A stretch of DNA of 12,953 nt from Candidatus Mesolinea sp. GTDB lineage: Bacteria; Chloroflexota; Anaerolineae; Anaerolineales; Anaerolineaceae. Location: positions 1 through 12,953 of the forward strand of contig DNSH01000113.1 in assembly GCA_003499715.1 (NCBI GenBank). Direction: 5' to 3'. Shown piece after piece: positions 1 to 7,596 of this stretch. A model generated the notes under the pieces. It did no database searches. It saw only the letters and a program-made list of their open reading frames with translations, and was not told the DNA's origin. The translations under genes were made by a program, and so were the position numbers. How positions within the stretch are numbered: the first letter of the stretch is position 1; every line of letters begins with the position of its first letter.

Positions 1-1224
1 CCTGTTCTGAAGATCGGCCAAATTGGTCAGATGTCCGGTCTAATGGCATTGTATGGCTTGCAGCAACAGCGAGGTTTCGAATTGGGTCTTGAGTACATGT
101 CTGGCGGCAAGCAAGATGAGCAAGGCCGCTGGATTATTGCTAACCGTCCAGTGGAAGTCATCGTAAAGGATGATGAGGGAAATGCAGAGAAAGCAGTATC
201 GCTAGCATTGGAATTGATTGAGAGAGACGGCGTAGAGTTACTCCAAGGTCCAGTTTCCTCAGCTAGTGCTGTTGCGCTTACCAACGTAGCTCTGGAAAAT
301 AAAATCATCCTGATGATTGATCCAGCTGCTTCTTCCTACCCAACTGGTCCGAATTTCAATCCTTATGTCTTCCGTACTTCGCGCACCAACTTTGATGACA
401 CGCTGATCATTGCAAAGTATTTGGTTGAAAATGTTGGCCCTACTTTTGCCCATATCGGTATTGATAACGCCTTCGGTCGCGGTTCAGGTGAGGCGCTCAA
501 GTATTCTGTGGAGAAATTTGGTGGTGAATTGATCGCGGATATCTACGCGCCTTTCGAAACAACGGATTTCACACCATATGTCCAGCAAGCGATGGATTCT
601 GGTGCTGACAACTTGTTCCTGACCTGGTCTGGCACTGGTTATGTAACTCTGTTCCAGGCGCTTTCAGACATGGGCGCGTTAGAAGTCCTTACAGTCGGTA
701 CGGGATTTGGTGATAACGCTTCCTTTACTGCGGTGTTTGGCGAAGATGTACTTGGTACAGTTGGTTTGAACGTTTACCATTACACCGCTGCTGATACTGA
801 AGTCAATGATTGGCTAGTGGAGCGCCATTTCGAGAAATACAAAAATGCTCCCGATGCTGCAATTAATGCATACCCCGATCTTTTCACAGCCGGTGGTATG
901 GCTTCTGCGATTGCTCTAGCTACTGCTCTCGAAAAGACTGGTGGCAATACCGATCCTGAGGTGATGATCCCTGCTTTAGAAGGCTTGATGTTCGAAGGGC
1001 CCAAAGGGACCTACCACATACGTCCAGAAGATCATGTGTGCGAACAGCCGATGAACATTCTTAGGCTGGTTAACTTGAATCCCGACTTGGATGGGGATGG
1101 CATCAATGAATATCGTTTCTTCGAAAAAGTTTATGTTTCGAAATACGATGAACTTGGAATTCCATGTACGCTTGTTGGTGAATATGAATCGCGTTGCGGA
1201 GATTTGCCCCGCTTGAATCAGTGA
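1..1224 (+). CDS. livK: Branched-chain amino acid ABC transporter substrate-binding protein, 5' partial
   Basis: This extracytoplasmic type I periplasmic-binding-fold protein captures the substrate for the permease/ATPase genes just downstream. The reading frame is open from base 1 (P-V-L-K-I-G-Q-I-G-Q-M-S-G), which matches the first beta strand of LivK-type receptors, so the signal peptide and true start lie before the window; 407 residues are visible. Typical family features are the N-terminal 'YGLQQQRGFELGLEY' helix, the 'GPVSSASAVALTNVA' loop and the hinge region around 'AFGRGSGEALKYSVEKFGGE'. The C-terminal part carries an unusual DLDGDGINE stretch (visible residues 362-370) resembling a calcium-binding loop, and three cysteines (347, 389, 399). 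Its position ahead of livG-livF-livH-livM supports the role. The exact ligand (Leu/Ile/Val, another amino acid, an amide or urea) cannot be told from sequence, so the symbol is by family. It ends at TGA 1222-1224. Confidence 0.9.
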   Translation, partial: PVLKIGQIGQMSGLMALYGLQQQRGFELGLEYMSGGKQDEQGRWIIANRPVEVIVKDDEGNAEKAVSLALELIERDGVELLQGPVSSASAVALTNVALENKIILMIDPAASSYPTGPNFNPYVFRTSRTNFDDTLIIAKYLVENVGPTFAHIGIDNAFGRGSGEALKYSVEKFGGELIADIYAPFETTDFTPYVQQAMDSGADNLFLTWSGTGYVTLFQALSDMGALEVLTVGTGFGDNASFTAVFGEDVLGTVGLNVYHYTAADTEVNDWLVERHFEKYKNAPDAAINAYPDLFTAGGMASAIALATALEKTGGNTDPEVMIPALEGLMFEGPKGTYHIRPEDHVCEQPMNILRLVNLNPDLDGDGINEYRFFEKVYVSKYDELGIPCTLVGEYESRCGDLPRLNQ

Positions 1225-1244
1225 GTTAGTGTAGTTGACTAAGT

Positions 1245-1273
1245 AAGGGAGGGGTCCATCCACCCCCTCCCTT
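1245..1273 (+). terminator. Hairpin between binding-protein gene and livG
   Basis: A perfect 10-bp inverted repeat (AAGGGAGGGG at 1245-1254, CCCCTCCCTT at 1264-1273) with a 9-base loop lies 20 bases after the binding-protein stop codon. The stem is very GC-rich, but the bases after it are A-rich (CTAAAAAATATAAA), not a U tract, so it is not a textbook intrinsic terminator. It could partly terminate, or protect the 3' end of the binding-protein mRNA, which would raise that protein above the permease genes. The pairing is seen directly; the role is inferred. Confidence 0.6.
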
Positions 1274-1275
1274 CT

Positions 1276-1354
1276 AAAAAATATAAATTATTAAGTAATA
1301 TTATATTATATTAATAGACAAACAATTTCGGTAATATCAAAAGGCTTATTTTTT
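1276..1354 (+). promoter_or_regulatory. AT-rich leader of livG with possible internal promoter
   Basis: The 79 bases between the hairpin and the livG start are almost entirely A/T, with a run of TATTA-like units (about 1293-1312) that could supply a -10 element. A weak Shine-Dalgarno AAGG (1341-1344) sits 10 bases before the ATG at 1355. No convincing -35 hexamer at correct spacing is visible, so a promoter is possible but not shown. If present it would let livGFHM be transcribed separately from the binding protein. Confidence 0.3.
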
Positions 1355-2125
1355 ATGACTGATAATGTTTTGGTTGAAGTTGAGAACCTCAGAAAAGCAT
1401 TTGGCGGCCTTATAGCCGTTTACGATGTGAGTATGCAAGTGAAAGTGCATAGCATGCATGCTATTATCGGACCTAATGGTGCTGGAAAAACCACACTGTT
1501 TAATCTCATTAGTGGTGTTATGCCGCCCACAAATGGGAAGGTTTTCTTTAAAGGGCAGGATATCACCAATGTGTCCCCACAGAAACGTGCACACCTGGGT
1601 ATAGGGCGGTCCTATCAGATTACCAATATTTTTCCAAACTTGACCGTCCTAGAAAATGTCCGCTTGGCAGCTCAAGCTCTGGGTAAAGATAATTTCAAGT
1701 TTTTTCAACCTGTAGAAAAATTTACTCAATACATTGAAAAAGCAGAGGAGGTTATCACGATCGTAGGCTTGGCTGGTCGGGAGTGGGTATTAGCCCGCAA
1801 TCTTTCTCATGGGGAAAAACGTAAACTCGAACTTGGCATTATGATTGCCTGTGATCCAGAGCTACTCCTCTTTGATGAACCGACAGCTGGGATGTCTTCT
1901 GAACAAGTCCCAGAATTGATCGAGATTATCCACCAAGTGGTTCGTCGATATGACCGCACGGCAATTTTAGTTGAGCATCGTATGGATATGGTGATGTCTA
2001 TTTCTGATGTCATTACGGTGATGAATCAAGGGAGAATCCTTGCCGAAGGTTCGCCGCACGAAATTGCCAATAACGATCAGGTTCAAGCTGCATATCTTGG
2101 CGATTTGTATGGAGAATTAGCATGA
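1355..2125 (+). CDS. livG: Branched-chain amino acid ABC transporter ATP-binding protein LivG
   Basis: This is the cytoplasmic ATPase subunit that pairs with LivF to drive import through LivH/LivM. The 256-residue length is normal for LivG (about 255). Visible motifs: Walker A GPNGAGKT (39-46), Q-loop Q88 in 'RSYQITNIFPNLTVLENV', signature LSHGEKR (150-156), Walker B LLLFDEP with catalytic E175, and switch H208 in 'ILVEHRMDMVM'. The FPxLTVLENV segment and the 'VEHRMDMVM' ending are typical of LivG rather than LivF. Its stop codon overlaps the livF start (ATGA at 2122-2125), so the two ATPases are probably translationally coupled, as expected for a heterodimer. Confidence 0.95.
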   Translation: MTDNVLVEVENLRKAFGGLIAVYDVSMQVKVHSMHAIIGPNGAGKTTLFNLISGVMPPTNGKVFFKGQDITNVSPQKRAHLGIGRSYQITNIFPNLTVLENVRLAAQALGKDNFKFFQPVEKFTQYIEKAEEVITIVGLAGREWVLARNLSHGEKRKLELGIMIACDPELLLFDEPTAGMSSEQVPELIEIIHQVVRRYDRTAILVEHRMDMVMSISDVITVMNQGRILAEGSPHEIANNDQVQAAYLGDLYGELA

Positions 2126-2886
2126 GCGAAGTCAATCATGATGACCTCTTGAATGTGGATAACATTCACACCTTTATTGGTCAATTTCATATTCTTGAAG
2201 GGGTTAGTGTACGTGTCAAGAAAGGCTCAATAACGGTTATGCTAGGCCGCAATGGCGCGGGGAAAACCACAACGCTCAAGTCAATAATCGGTCTCACTCC
2301 ACCCCGTGAAGGAAAAATCATTTTTGATGGGATGGAAATTCAAGGCAAGCGACCCTACAATATCGCCAATCTTGGAATCGGTTACGTACCAGAACACCGA
2401 GCGATTTTTCGGCAGCTTAGTGTCCTTGAAAACCTGAAATTAGCTGAGCGCAAAAAAGGAGATTTCGAGCGCAGTTCTGAGTTTATCTTCAAGCTTTTTC
2501 CAGACCTAAAACGTCTTTATAAATTACCTGGTAATCATCTTTCTGGCGGACAGCAACAAATGTTAGCGGTTGCGCGGGCTTTGGTTCCCGAGAATAAGCT
2601 ACTATTGATTGATGAGCCGAGTGAAGGCTTAGCGCCGATTCTTATCCAACAAATGATGGAAGCCATTGAAACTTTGAGCCACACGACCACAATTCTCCTC
2701 GTTGAACAGAATTTTATTATGGCAAGCCAACTGGCAAAACAATATGTGATTATAGATGACGGTAAGTCTGTGAGCTCCGGATCAATAAAAGACCTTGTAT
2801 TGCAACCTGAAGTTATTCACCGTTATTTGGGTGCAAGCATCAAAACACGTAAAGAATTGGAGATGGAACATGGATCGGAGGAATAA
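2122..2886 (+). CDS. livF: Branched-chain amino acid ABC transporter ATP-binding protein LivF
   Basis: This is the second cytoplasmic ATPase of the LIV importer, 254 residues and slightly longer than the usual ~237 because of short extensions at both ends. Motifs: Walker A GRNGAGKT (42-49), 'YVPEHRAIFRQLSVLENL' after the Q-loop region, signature LSGGQ (140-144), Walker B LLLIDEPSEGLAP with E165, and 'LLVEQN' (193-197). Glutamine replaces the usual switch histidine at 196; this is normal for LivF. It overlaps livG by 4 bases, and its last 17 bases overlap the livH start chosen here. Confidence 0.95.
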   Translation: MSEVNHDDLLNVDNIHTFIGQFHILEGVSVRVKKGSITVMLGRNGAGKTTTLKSIIGLTPPREGKIIFDGMEIQGKRPYNIANLGIGYVPEHRAIFRQLSVLENLKLAERKKGDFERSSEFIFKLFPDLKRLYKLPGNHLSGGQQQMLAVARALVPENKLLLIDEPSEGLAPILIQQMMEAIETLSHTTTILLVEQNFIMASQLAKQYVIIDDGKSVSSGSIKDLVLQPEVIHRYLGASIKTRKELEMEHGSEE

Positions 2887-4363
2887 GAGGATTCTCCAAA
2901 CAACTCTCATTATTGTGGTGGTGTTGGGAATTATTGTCAGCCTTTATCTTTATGCAGGCCAACGCGCTTTTGTTAGCACTATCTTTTCTGGGCTTACCCT
3001 GGGCTCGCTTTTCTTCTTGGTCGCTGCCGGCCTAACACTTATCTTTGGCTTGATGGATGTGTTGAACTTTGCACACGGTTCTATGTTTATGCTGGGTGCG
3101 TATATCGGTTGGCAGTTTTATACGAATCCCACCTTTATTTTTGGCGTGGCGCCCTTGGCATTAGCCTTTGGCACAGGCGTTATGTTCATTTCTGTATTGA
3201 AGCCATATTTAATCGCTTGGAATTTGACCCCGCGCATGCAAAAACTTCTTCCAACCATTGCCTATATCCTAGCCGCCGTTGTAATTGTGTTTGCTGTGCT
3301 TGGTTTTGATATTTTAGGATTAGCTAATACTGCCATGGTCGCTATGACGACAACAACAGTAGGTAACCCTCTTGCGGAGATTTCTCCTCAGGAGCCGTTA
3401 GCAGAGTTTTGGATCCGACCAGTTCTAATGATGTTAGGTGGATTATTAATCGCCTTTGGATCTTCTAAACCCGGGGATAAAACTCAATATGCGCCAAAGG
3501 AAAATCTTGGAAAGGCAATGCTTTTGCCGGCAATTTTGTTGGTTGTAACAGTGGTAAGCATATTCATTCGCGAATCAGCACCTGTTAGCGTATTGCTAAT
3601 GAATGGGAATATTCGCTTCTTGCTCTCTATTCTTGTCTCTGTTGCTTTTGGGTTCGTGTTTGGTGCTGTCATTGAAATTATTCTCATCAGGCCGCTCTAC
3701 GCACGCCCCACTTTTATTATCCTGATGACATTAGGATTGAGCTATGTGATTCGTGAATTGGTGCAATTTCTTTGGGATCCGCTGACCTATCAGATGGCGC
3801 GGCCACCGCTTTTTGCTATGCCTGGGAAAGCAGCTTCCATCGGGGAATGGTTGCAAAATGGCAACTCTACGATTGATATATTGGGAGCTACCGTTCCAAC
3901 TTATCGCTTGTTTATTATTGCCCTGGGCATCGTAATGTTTGCCTTGGTGACCTTGCTCATGACAAAGACACGGTTAGGTATGATTATCCGTGCAGGTGTT
4001 CAGGATCCAGAAATGGTTGAAGCAATGGGCATCAATGTGAAATCAGTTTTCACTTTGGTGTTTGCGTTAGGTGTGGCATTGGCAACGTTAGGGGGCATTG
4101 GAGCAGCACCTTTTCTCCCGGTCCAACCTTTGATGGGGGACGCTTACCAGACGCAAGGGTTAATAACTGTCGTAATTGGCGGCATGGGAAGTTATGTGGG
4201 TGCTTTTGTAGGCGCAATGATCTTAGGCATGGCGCGCGCATTTGGGGATTATTTTGCTCTAAAACTTTCACTTTCCCCGGCGATCGCAGAAGCTTCAACA
4301 GTTATTATCATGGTTATCGTTTTATTGACTAGGCCTCAGGGTCTCTTTGGGAGTAAGGAGTGA
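2870..4363 (+). CDS. livH: Branched-chain amino acid ABC transporter permease LivH, enlarged
   Basis: This integral membrane permease (BPD_transp_2 family) forms the translocation path with LivM. I place the start at ATG 2870 (497 residues): GGAG at 2859-2862 lies 7 bases upstream. The next in-frame ATG upstream (2795) would add 25 polar residues and overlap livF by 92 bases. Canonical parts are 'LTLGSLFFLVAAGLTLIFGLMDVLNFAHG' (about 42-70), 'IEIILIRPLYARP' (268-280), 'RLGMIIRAGVQDPEMVEAMGIN' (cytoplasmic coupling loop) and 'GGMGSYVGAFVGAMILG'. Residues about 86-250 are an insertion relative to usual ~290-300-residue LivH proteins and contain roughly four more hydrophobic segments (92-110, 127-149, 183-197, 216-234). 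An even number keeps the remaining helices in the normal orientation. Family assignment is firm; the role of the insertion is unknown. Confidence 0.93.
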   Translation: MDRRNKRILQTTLIIVVVLGIIVSLYLYAGQRAFVSTIFSGLTLGSLFFLVAAGLTLIFGLMDVLNFAHGSMFMLGAYIGWQFYTNPTFIFGVAPLALAFGTGVMFISVLKPYLIAWNLTPRMQKLLPTIAYILAAVVIVFAVLGFDILGLANTAMVAMTTTTVGNPLAEISPQEPLAEFWIRPVLMMLGGLLIAFGSSKPGDKTQYAPKENLGKAMLLPAILLVVTVVSIFIRESAPVSVLLMNGNIRFLLSILVSVAFGFVFGAVIEIILIRPLYARPTFIILMTLGLSYVIRELVQFLWDPLTYQMARPPLFAMPGKAASIGEWLQNGNSTIDILGATVPTYRLFIIALGIVMFALVTLLMTKTRLGMIIRAGVQDPEMVEAMGINVKSVFTLVFALGVALATLGGIGAAPFLPVQPLMGDAYQTQGLITVVIGGMGSYVGAFVGAMILGMARAFGDYFALKLSLSPAIAEASTVIIMVIVLLTRPQGLFGSKE

Positions 4364-4372
4364 TAACTCTCT

Positions 4373-5515
4373 ATGGCAGATATCGCTTTAAAAACGAAAA
4401 TTAATCAAAAATCCTGGTTTAAATCAGAGAGGGGATTTCTTATCTTTATAGCCGTTATGTTGGCATTTCCCTTTGTGTTGAATTTAATTACCGGAACAGG
4501 CCTCAATGAAGGGATCACCAAATTTTGGCAGGGGCAATTTATCATCTTCTTCATTATGGCTGTATTTGCAATGAGCTACGATCTCCTCATTGGGTATGGT
4601 GGTATTCTTTCATTTGGGCATGCGGCTTCTTTCGGGGGAGGTGCTTACACTTTTGCCCTTTTGATGAAACATTGGGCTCCAAATTTCATCAAGAACACTC
4701 CCATTGTCATAGGTAATACCGATATTACGATGATAGTTGTCTTGCTCATTGTCTTATTGGCGGTGTTCCTTGTTTCAATTTTGATTGGGTTGATGTTTGC
4801 GGTGACATCTATCCGATTAAAAGGTACTTACTTCGCCATGCTCACGTTAGCACTTTCAACAGCCTTGTATATCATTATTAAATCGACAGATTTACATCAA
4901 TGGACTGGTGCAGATGAGGGCTTGCATGGCGTCCCCTTGCCGGTTTGGTTGAATCCGACCCAAAATCGACTTACCGTGTATTTAATCAGTCTCGCGTTTT
5001 TAGTGCTCTCGTACTTTTTGATGAAACGCTTTGTAAGCTCCCCAACTGGCCATATTGTCATCGCTAACCGTGAAAATGAAGATCGCATGCGCATGATTGG
5101 GTATAACCCTGTCACTTTTCGTACGATCGTCTTTGTTTTTGCTTCGATTTTTGCTGGTTTGGCGGGGGCGCTCTATTCCATTTGGAACATGAGCGCTACG
5201 CCAACCATGATGTCTGTGGTGACCACGGTGAATGCACTGATTATGGTAATTATCGGAGGGATGGGCACTCTAATTGGGCCTATCTTTGGCGCTGCAATTA
5301 GCCAAGTGATCCAACAATTCTTCTACACTTGGTTTGGGGCGCGTTGGCCCTTGGTTTTTGGTCTTCTCTTCATTTTTATCGTGATGTTTGTGCCTTACGG
5401 TATTGTGGGGACTTATCGTATGCATGCCTTCAATTTGCGGCGGTTGCGTGAACGCCTATATAAACCATTTTCGCGTAAAGATGAATCACCCGAAGAAGAA
5501 AAAACCAGTGGGTGA
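4373..5515 (+). CDS. livM: Branched-chain amino acid ABC transporter permease LivM
   Basis: This is the second membrane permease of the LIV importer, 380 residues. It has LivM hallmarks: 'MSYDLLIGYGGILSFGHAASFGGGAY' (SFGH at 80-83), 'TSIRLKGTYFAMLTLALS', the cytoplasmic loop 'RENEDRMRMIGYNPVTFRT' that contacts the ATPases, and 'GGMGTLIGPIFGAAI' near the C-terminus. The final ~30 residues are basic then acidic and look cytoplasmic. AAGGAG (4355-4360), inside the end of livH, lies 12 bases before the ATG, a rather long spacing. It follows livH by 9 bases and is the last gene before a terminator, closing the operon. Confidence 0.95.
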   Translation: MADIALKTKINQKSWFKSERGFLIFIAVMLAFPFVLNLITGTGLNEGITKFWQGQFIIFFIMAVFAMSYDLLIGYGGILSFGHAASFGGGAYTFALLMKHWAPNFIKNTPIVIGNTDITMIVVLLIVLLAVFLVSILIGLMFAVTSIRLKGTYFAMLTLALSTALYIIIKSTDLHQWTGADEGLHGVPLPVWLNPTQNRLTVYLISLAFLVLSYFLMKRFVSSPTGHIVIANRENEDRMRMIGYNPVTFRTIVFVFASIFAGLAGALYSIWNMSATPTMMSVVTTVNALIMVIIGGMGTLIGPIFGAAISQVIQQFFYTWFGARWPLVFGLLFIFIVMFVPYGIVGTYRMHAFNLRRLRERLYKPFSRKDESPEEEKTSG

Positions 5516-5552
5516 AGAAGGCTTTAAGTAGCATTTAAACCAAAGTACTTTC

Positions 5553-5579
5553 AAAACAGCGCTATTGCAGCGCTGTTTT
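5553..5579 (+). terminator. Intrinsic terminator of the liv operon
   Basis: An 11-bp perfect stem (left arm 5553-5563, right arm 5569-5579) closes a 5-base ATTGC loop 37 bases after the livM stop. The core is AACAGCGCT paired with AGCGCTGTT; the right arm ends in TTTT. The A-rich left arm makes it usable from either strand, though only the + strand has an upstream gene. It marks the end of the liv transcript. Confidence 0.8.
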
Positions 5580-5631
5580 AGGGTTCCAATCCAGAAAGTT
5601 TTAAACTAAAACAATAAAATGGGAAAACCGA

Positions 5632-5655
5632 TACGCGTTAGAAGGATTTCGCGTA
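5632..5655. repeat. Short inverted repeat upstream of GH13 gene
   Basis: TACGCG (5632-5637) and CGCGTA (5650-5655) form a 6-bp inverted repeat with a 12-base spacer, centred about 50 bases before the GH13 start. Its spacing of about two helical turns would suit a dimeric repressor of the carbohydrate genes, but the arms are short and could be chance. No confident promoter hexamers were found nearby; the only start signal is AAGG at 5680-5683. Confidence 0.25.
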
Positions 5656-5692
5656 AAATTATTGCCGACTTCAAATATAAAGGTTCTCATTT

Positions 5693-7525
5693 ATGCCATT
5701 ATCATCTAATAACACACGGCGAGATCATACCTTTGGGGATCTGGATGATCCCACTATAGGTGCTGCTTATCAGCTCAAACGTCATAAAGGTGTGCATCAT
5801 TATGGAAAAAAACGACCGCTCAGACCAAAGCCAGGCGAACCGGTCAGTCTTTTTGCTACCACTTCAAGCGAAATAGCTGCTCAGAGGATGACTTTGCGTT
5901 ATACGCTGGATGAGTGGAGCACGATTACTGAAATCCCTTTTACGAAAACCAAATTGGTCTGGGATACTTTGAGCTGGGGTTGGCTGCAACATTGGCAAGC
6001 AAACTTACCAGCGCAGCCTGAAGGCACTTTGCTGCGTTATCAAGTATACGCACGGCAGCCAGCAGCTTCAGTGGATGCCGGAGAGGCGGTAATATGCCAC
6101 GCTGATAACCAAGCAAGCAGCGCTGCAGAAGCAACGCAATATGCTATCTGGTACAACCAGGACCAGGTTCCGGAGTGGAGCCGAACAGCGCGCATCTATC
6201 AGATTTTCGTCGACCGTTTCAACCCGGGGGAGGGGAGACAATGGCTACAGACCGAAGATTTAGCCAGGCCCTTTGGGGGTACCTTGCGCGGGGTCATCGA
6301 AAAGCTCACTTACATTCACGATTTAGGGTTTAATGCTATTTGGCTCAGCCCAATATTTGCCAGCCCTTCGCATCATGGCTATGACACGAGCGATTACGAG
6401 CAGATCGAACCACGCCTGGGGATGCAAGCTGACTTCGAGGCGTTAGTTGCTAAAGCCCATCAACTGGGCATCCGCGTAATTCTGGATTTTGTGGCTAACC
6501 ATGTTTCCAACCAACATCCTGCTTTCCGGGCTGCTTTGCAGTCACCTGAGAGCCCATATAAGGATTGGTTTTACTGGAATCCTTGGCCGAAGTATCGCAG
6601 CTACTTTGACGTCCCGGAGATGCCAGAGCTGCGGTTGACTTATGGAGCACCGGCACGTAAATACCTACTGGGAGTAGCCCAGAAATGGCTGCGACTGGGC
6701 ATAGATGGCTACCGTTTGGATTATGCTAGCGGCCCGGAGCAGGATTTTTGGGTGGATTTCCGCCGCGCTTGCCGCGAGGTGAACCCTGAAAGCTGGACCT
6801 TTGGGGAAGTAACCCTGCCAGCTGACGCTCAGCTAAGCTTTGCCGGCGGGCTGGATGGCACTCTAGACTTTTTGACTTGCCAAGCCTTGCGCGAGACCTT
6901 TGCACTACAAACCTGGCCGCTTTCCCGCTTTTCCGGCTACCTGCAGGATAGCTTGGCTTACTTTCCACGGGATTTTAGCCGGCCGGCATTCCTGGATAAC
7001 CATGATATGAACCGCTTCATTTTTGCTGCTGGCAACCACTCAGAGAGGCTCAAATTAGCCTTGACGCTGCTCTATCTGCTGCCGGGGCAGCCCTTGGTAT
7101 ACTTTGGCACGGAGTCCAGCCTCTCACAGCCGCGTTCGATCCACGATAAAGATTCAATCGGCTTCGACCAGGCACGATTGCCGATGAATTGGCAGGAAAT
7201 TGATGCGCATCGAGACATAGCGGAGCTCCTGCGCCAGCTATCTGCATTCAGGGAACGCTATCCGCAATTGGTGGCTGCCCAATGGGAACCATGGATGGTA
7301 GATGATAAACAGGAAACAGCATTTTGGCAGATTAGCACGCCTGAGGCGAATTTATACCTGGCGTTGAATCGTTCCGAAAGCCCAAGGGTCTTAACTGTTC
7401 CCCAGATGATCTTACCAAGTGGATCGCAGATAGTGAATGAGGTCACCCAACAATATGTACAGGTCCAGGCAGAACATCTGGGGTTGCCAGCGGAAAGCGC
7501 TTTGATATTTAGCGTGAAAACTTGA
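5693..7525 (+). CDS. GH13 alpha-amylase family hydrolase (neopullulanase/maltodextrinase-like)
   Basis: A 610-residue enzyme predicted to cleave alpha-glucosidic bonds in starch- or glycogen-derived dextrins. All conserved GH13 regions are present: region I DFVANH (D265, N269, H270), region II GYRLD (R341, nucleophile D343), region III FGEV (acid/base E372) and region IV LDNHD (H437, transition-state stabiliser D438). The TIM barrel starts near 'ARIYQIFVDRF' (166-176). Residues about 45-150 look like the N-terminal beta-sandwich domain seen in neopullulanases, cyclomaltodextrinases and maltogenic amylases, and the tail from about 530 would be domain C. There is no signal peptide (MPLSSNNTRRDHTF), so it should act in the cytoplasm on imported oligosaccharides. 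The ATG at 5693 has AAGG 9 bases upstream. The exact specificity cannot be set; a transglycosylating GH13 is also possible. Confidence 0.9.
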   Translation: MPLSSNNTRRDHTFGDLDDPTIGAAYQLKRHKGVHHYGKKRPLRPKPGEPVSLFATTSSEIAAQRMTLRYTLDEWSTITEIPFTKTKLVWDTLSWGWLQHWQANLPAQPEGTLLRYQVYARQPAASVDAGEAVICHADNQASSAAEATQYAIWYNQDQVPEWSRTARIYQIFVDRFNPGEGRQWLQTEDLARPFGGTLRGVIEKLTYIHDLGFNAIWLSPIFASPSHHGYDTSDYEQIEPRLGMQADFEALVAKAHQLGIRVILDFVANHVSNQHPAFRAALQSPESPYKDWFYWNPWPKYRSYFDVPEMPELRLTYGAPARKYLLGVAQKWLRLGIDGYRLDYASGPEQDFWVDFRRACREVNPESWTFGEVTLPADAQLSFAGGLDGTLDFLTCQALRETFALQTWPLSRFSGYLQDSLAYFPRDFSRPAFLDNHDMNRFIFAAGNHSERLKLALTLLYLLPGQPLVYFGTESSLSQPRSIHDKDSIGFDQARLPMNWQEIDAHRDIAELLRQLSAFRERYPQLVAAQWEPWMVDDKQETAFWQISTPEANLYLALNRSESPRVLTVPQMILPSGSQIVNEVTQQYVQVQAEHLGLPAESALIFSVKT

Positions 7526-7570
7526 TTCACCCATTTGAAGAGAATAATCGGTAAAAACTCGAGTGTAATT

Positions 7571-7576
7571 TATAAT
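7571..7576 (+). promoter_or_regulatory. Possible -10 element before MFS gene
   Basis: A perfect TATAAT lies 20 bases before the MFS start codon. No matching -35 hexamer is seen 16-18 bases upstream, and the implied leader would be only about 14 bases. The gap after the GH13 gene (71 bases) has no terminator, so read-through from upstream is equally possible. Confidence 0.25.
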
Positions 7577-7596
7577 TTAAGGCTTGAGCATGAGCC

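Noticed and set aside
2795..2869. Longer livH start at ATG 2795
   Set aside because: It would overlap livF by 92 bases and add a polar stretch; ATG 2870 has GGAG at 7 bases and begins just before the first hydrophobic segment.
2122..2886. LivF has Gln (Q196) where ABC ATPases usually have the switch histidine
   Set aside because: The VEQN form is normal for LivF proteins, so it is not a defect.
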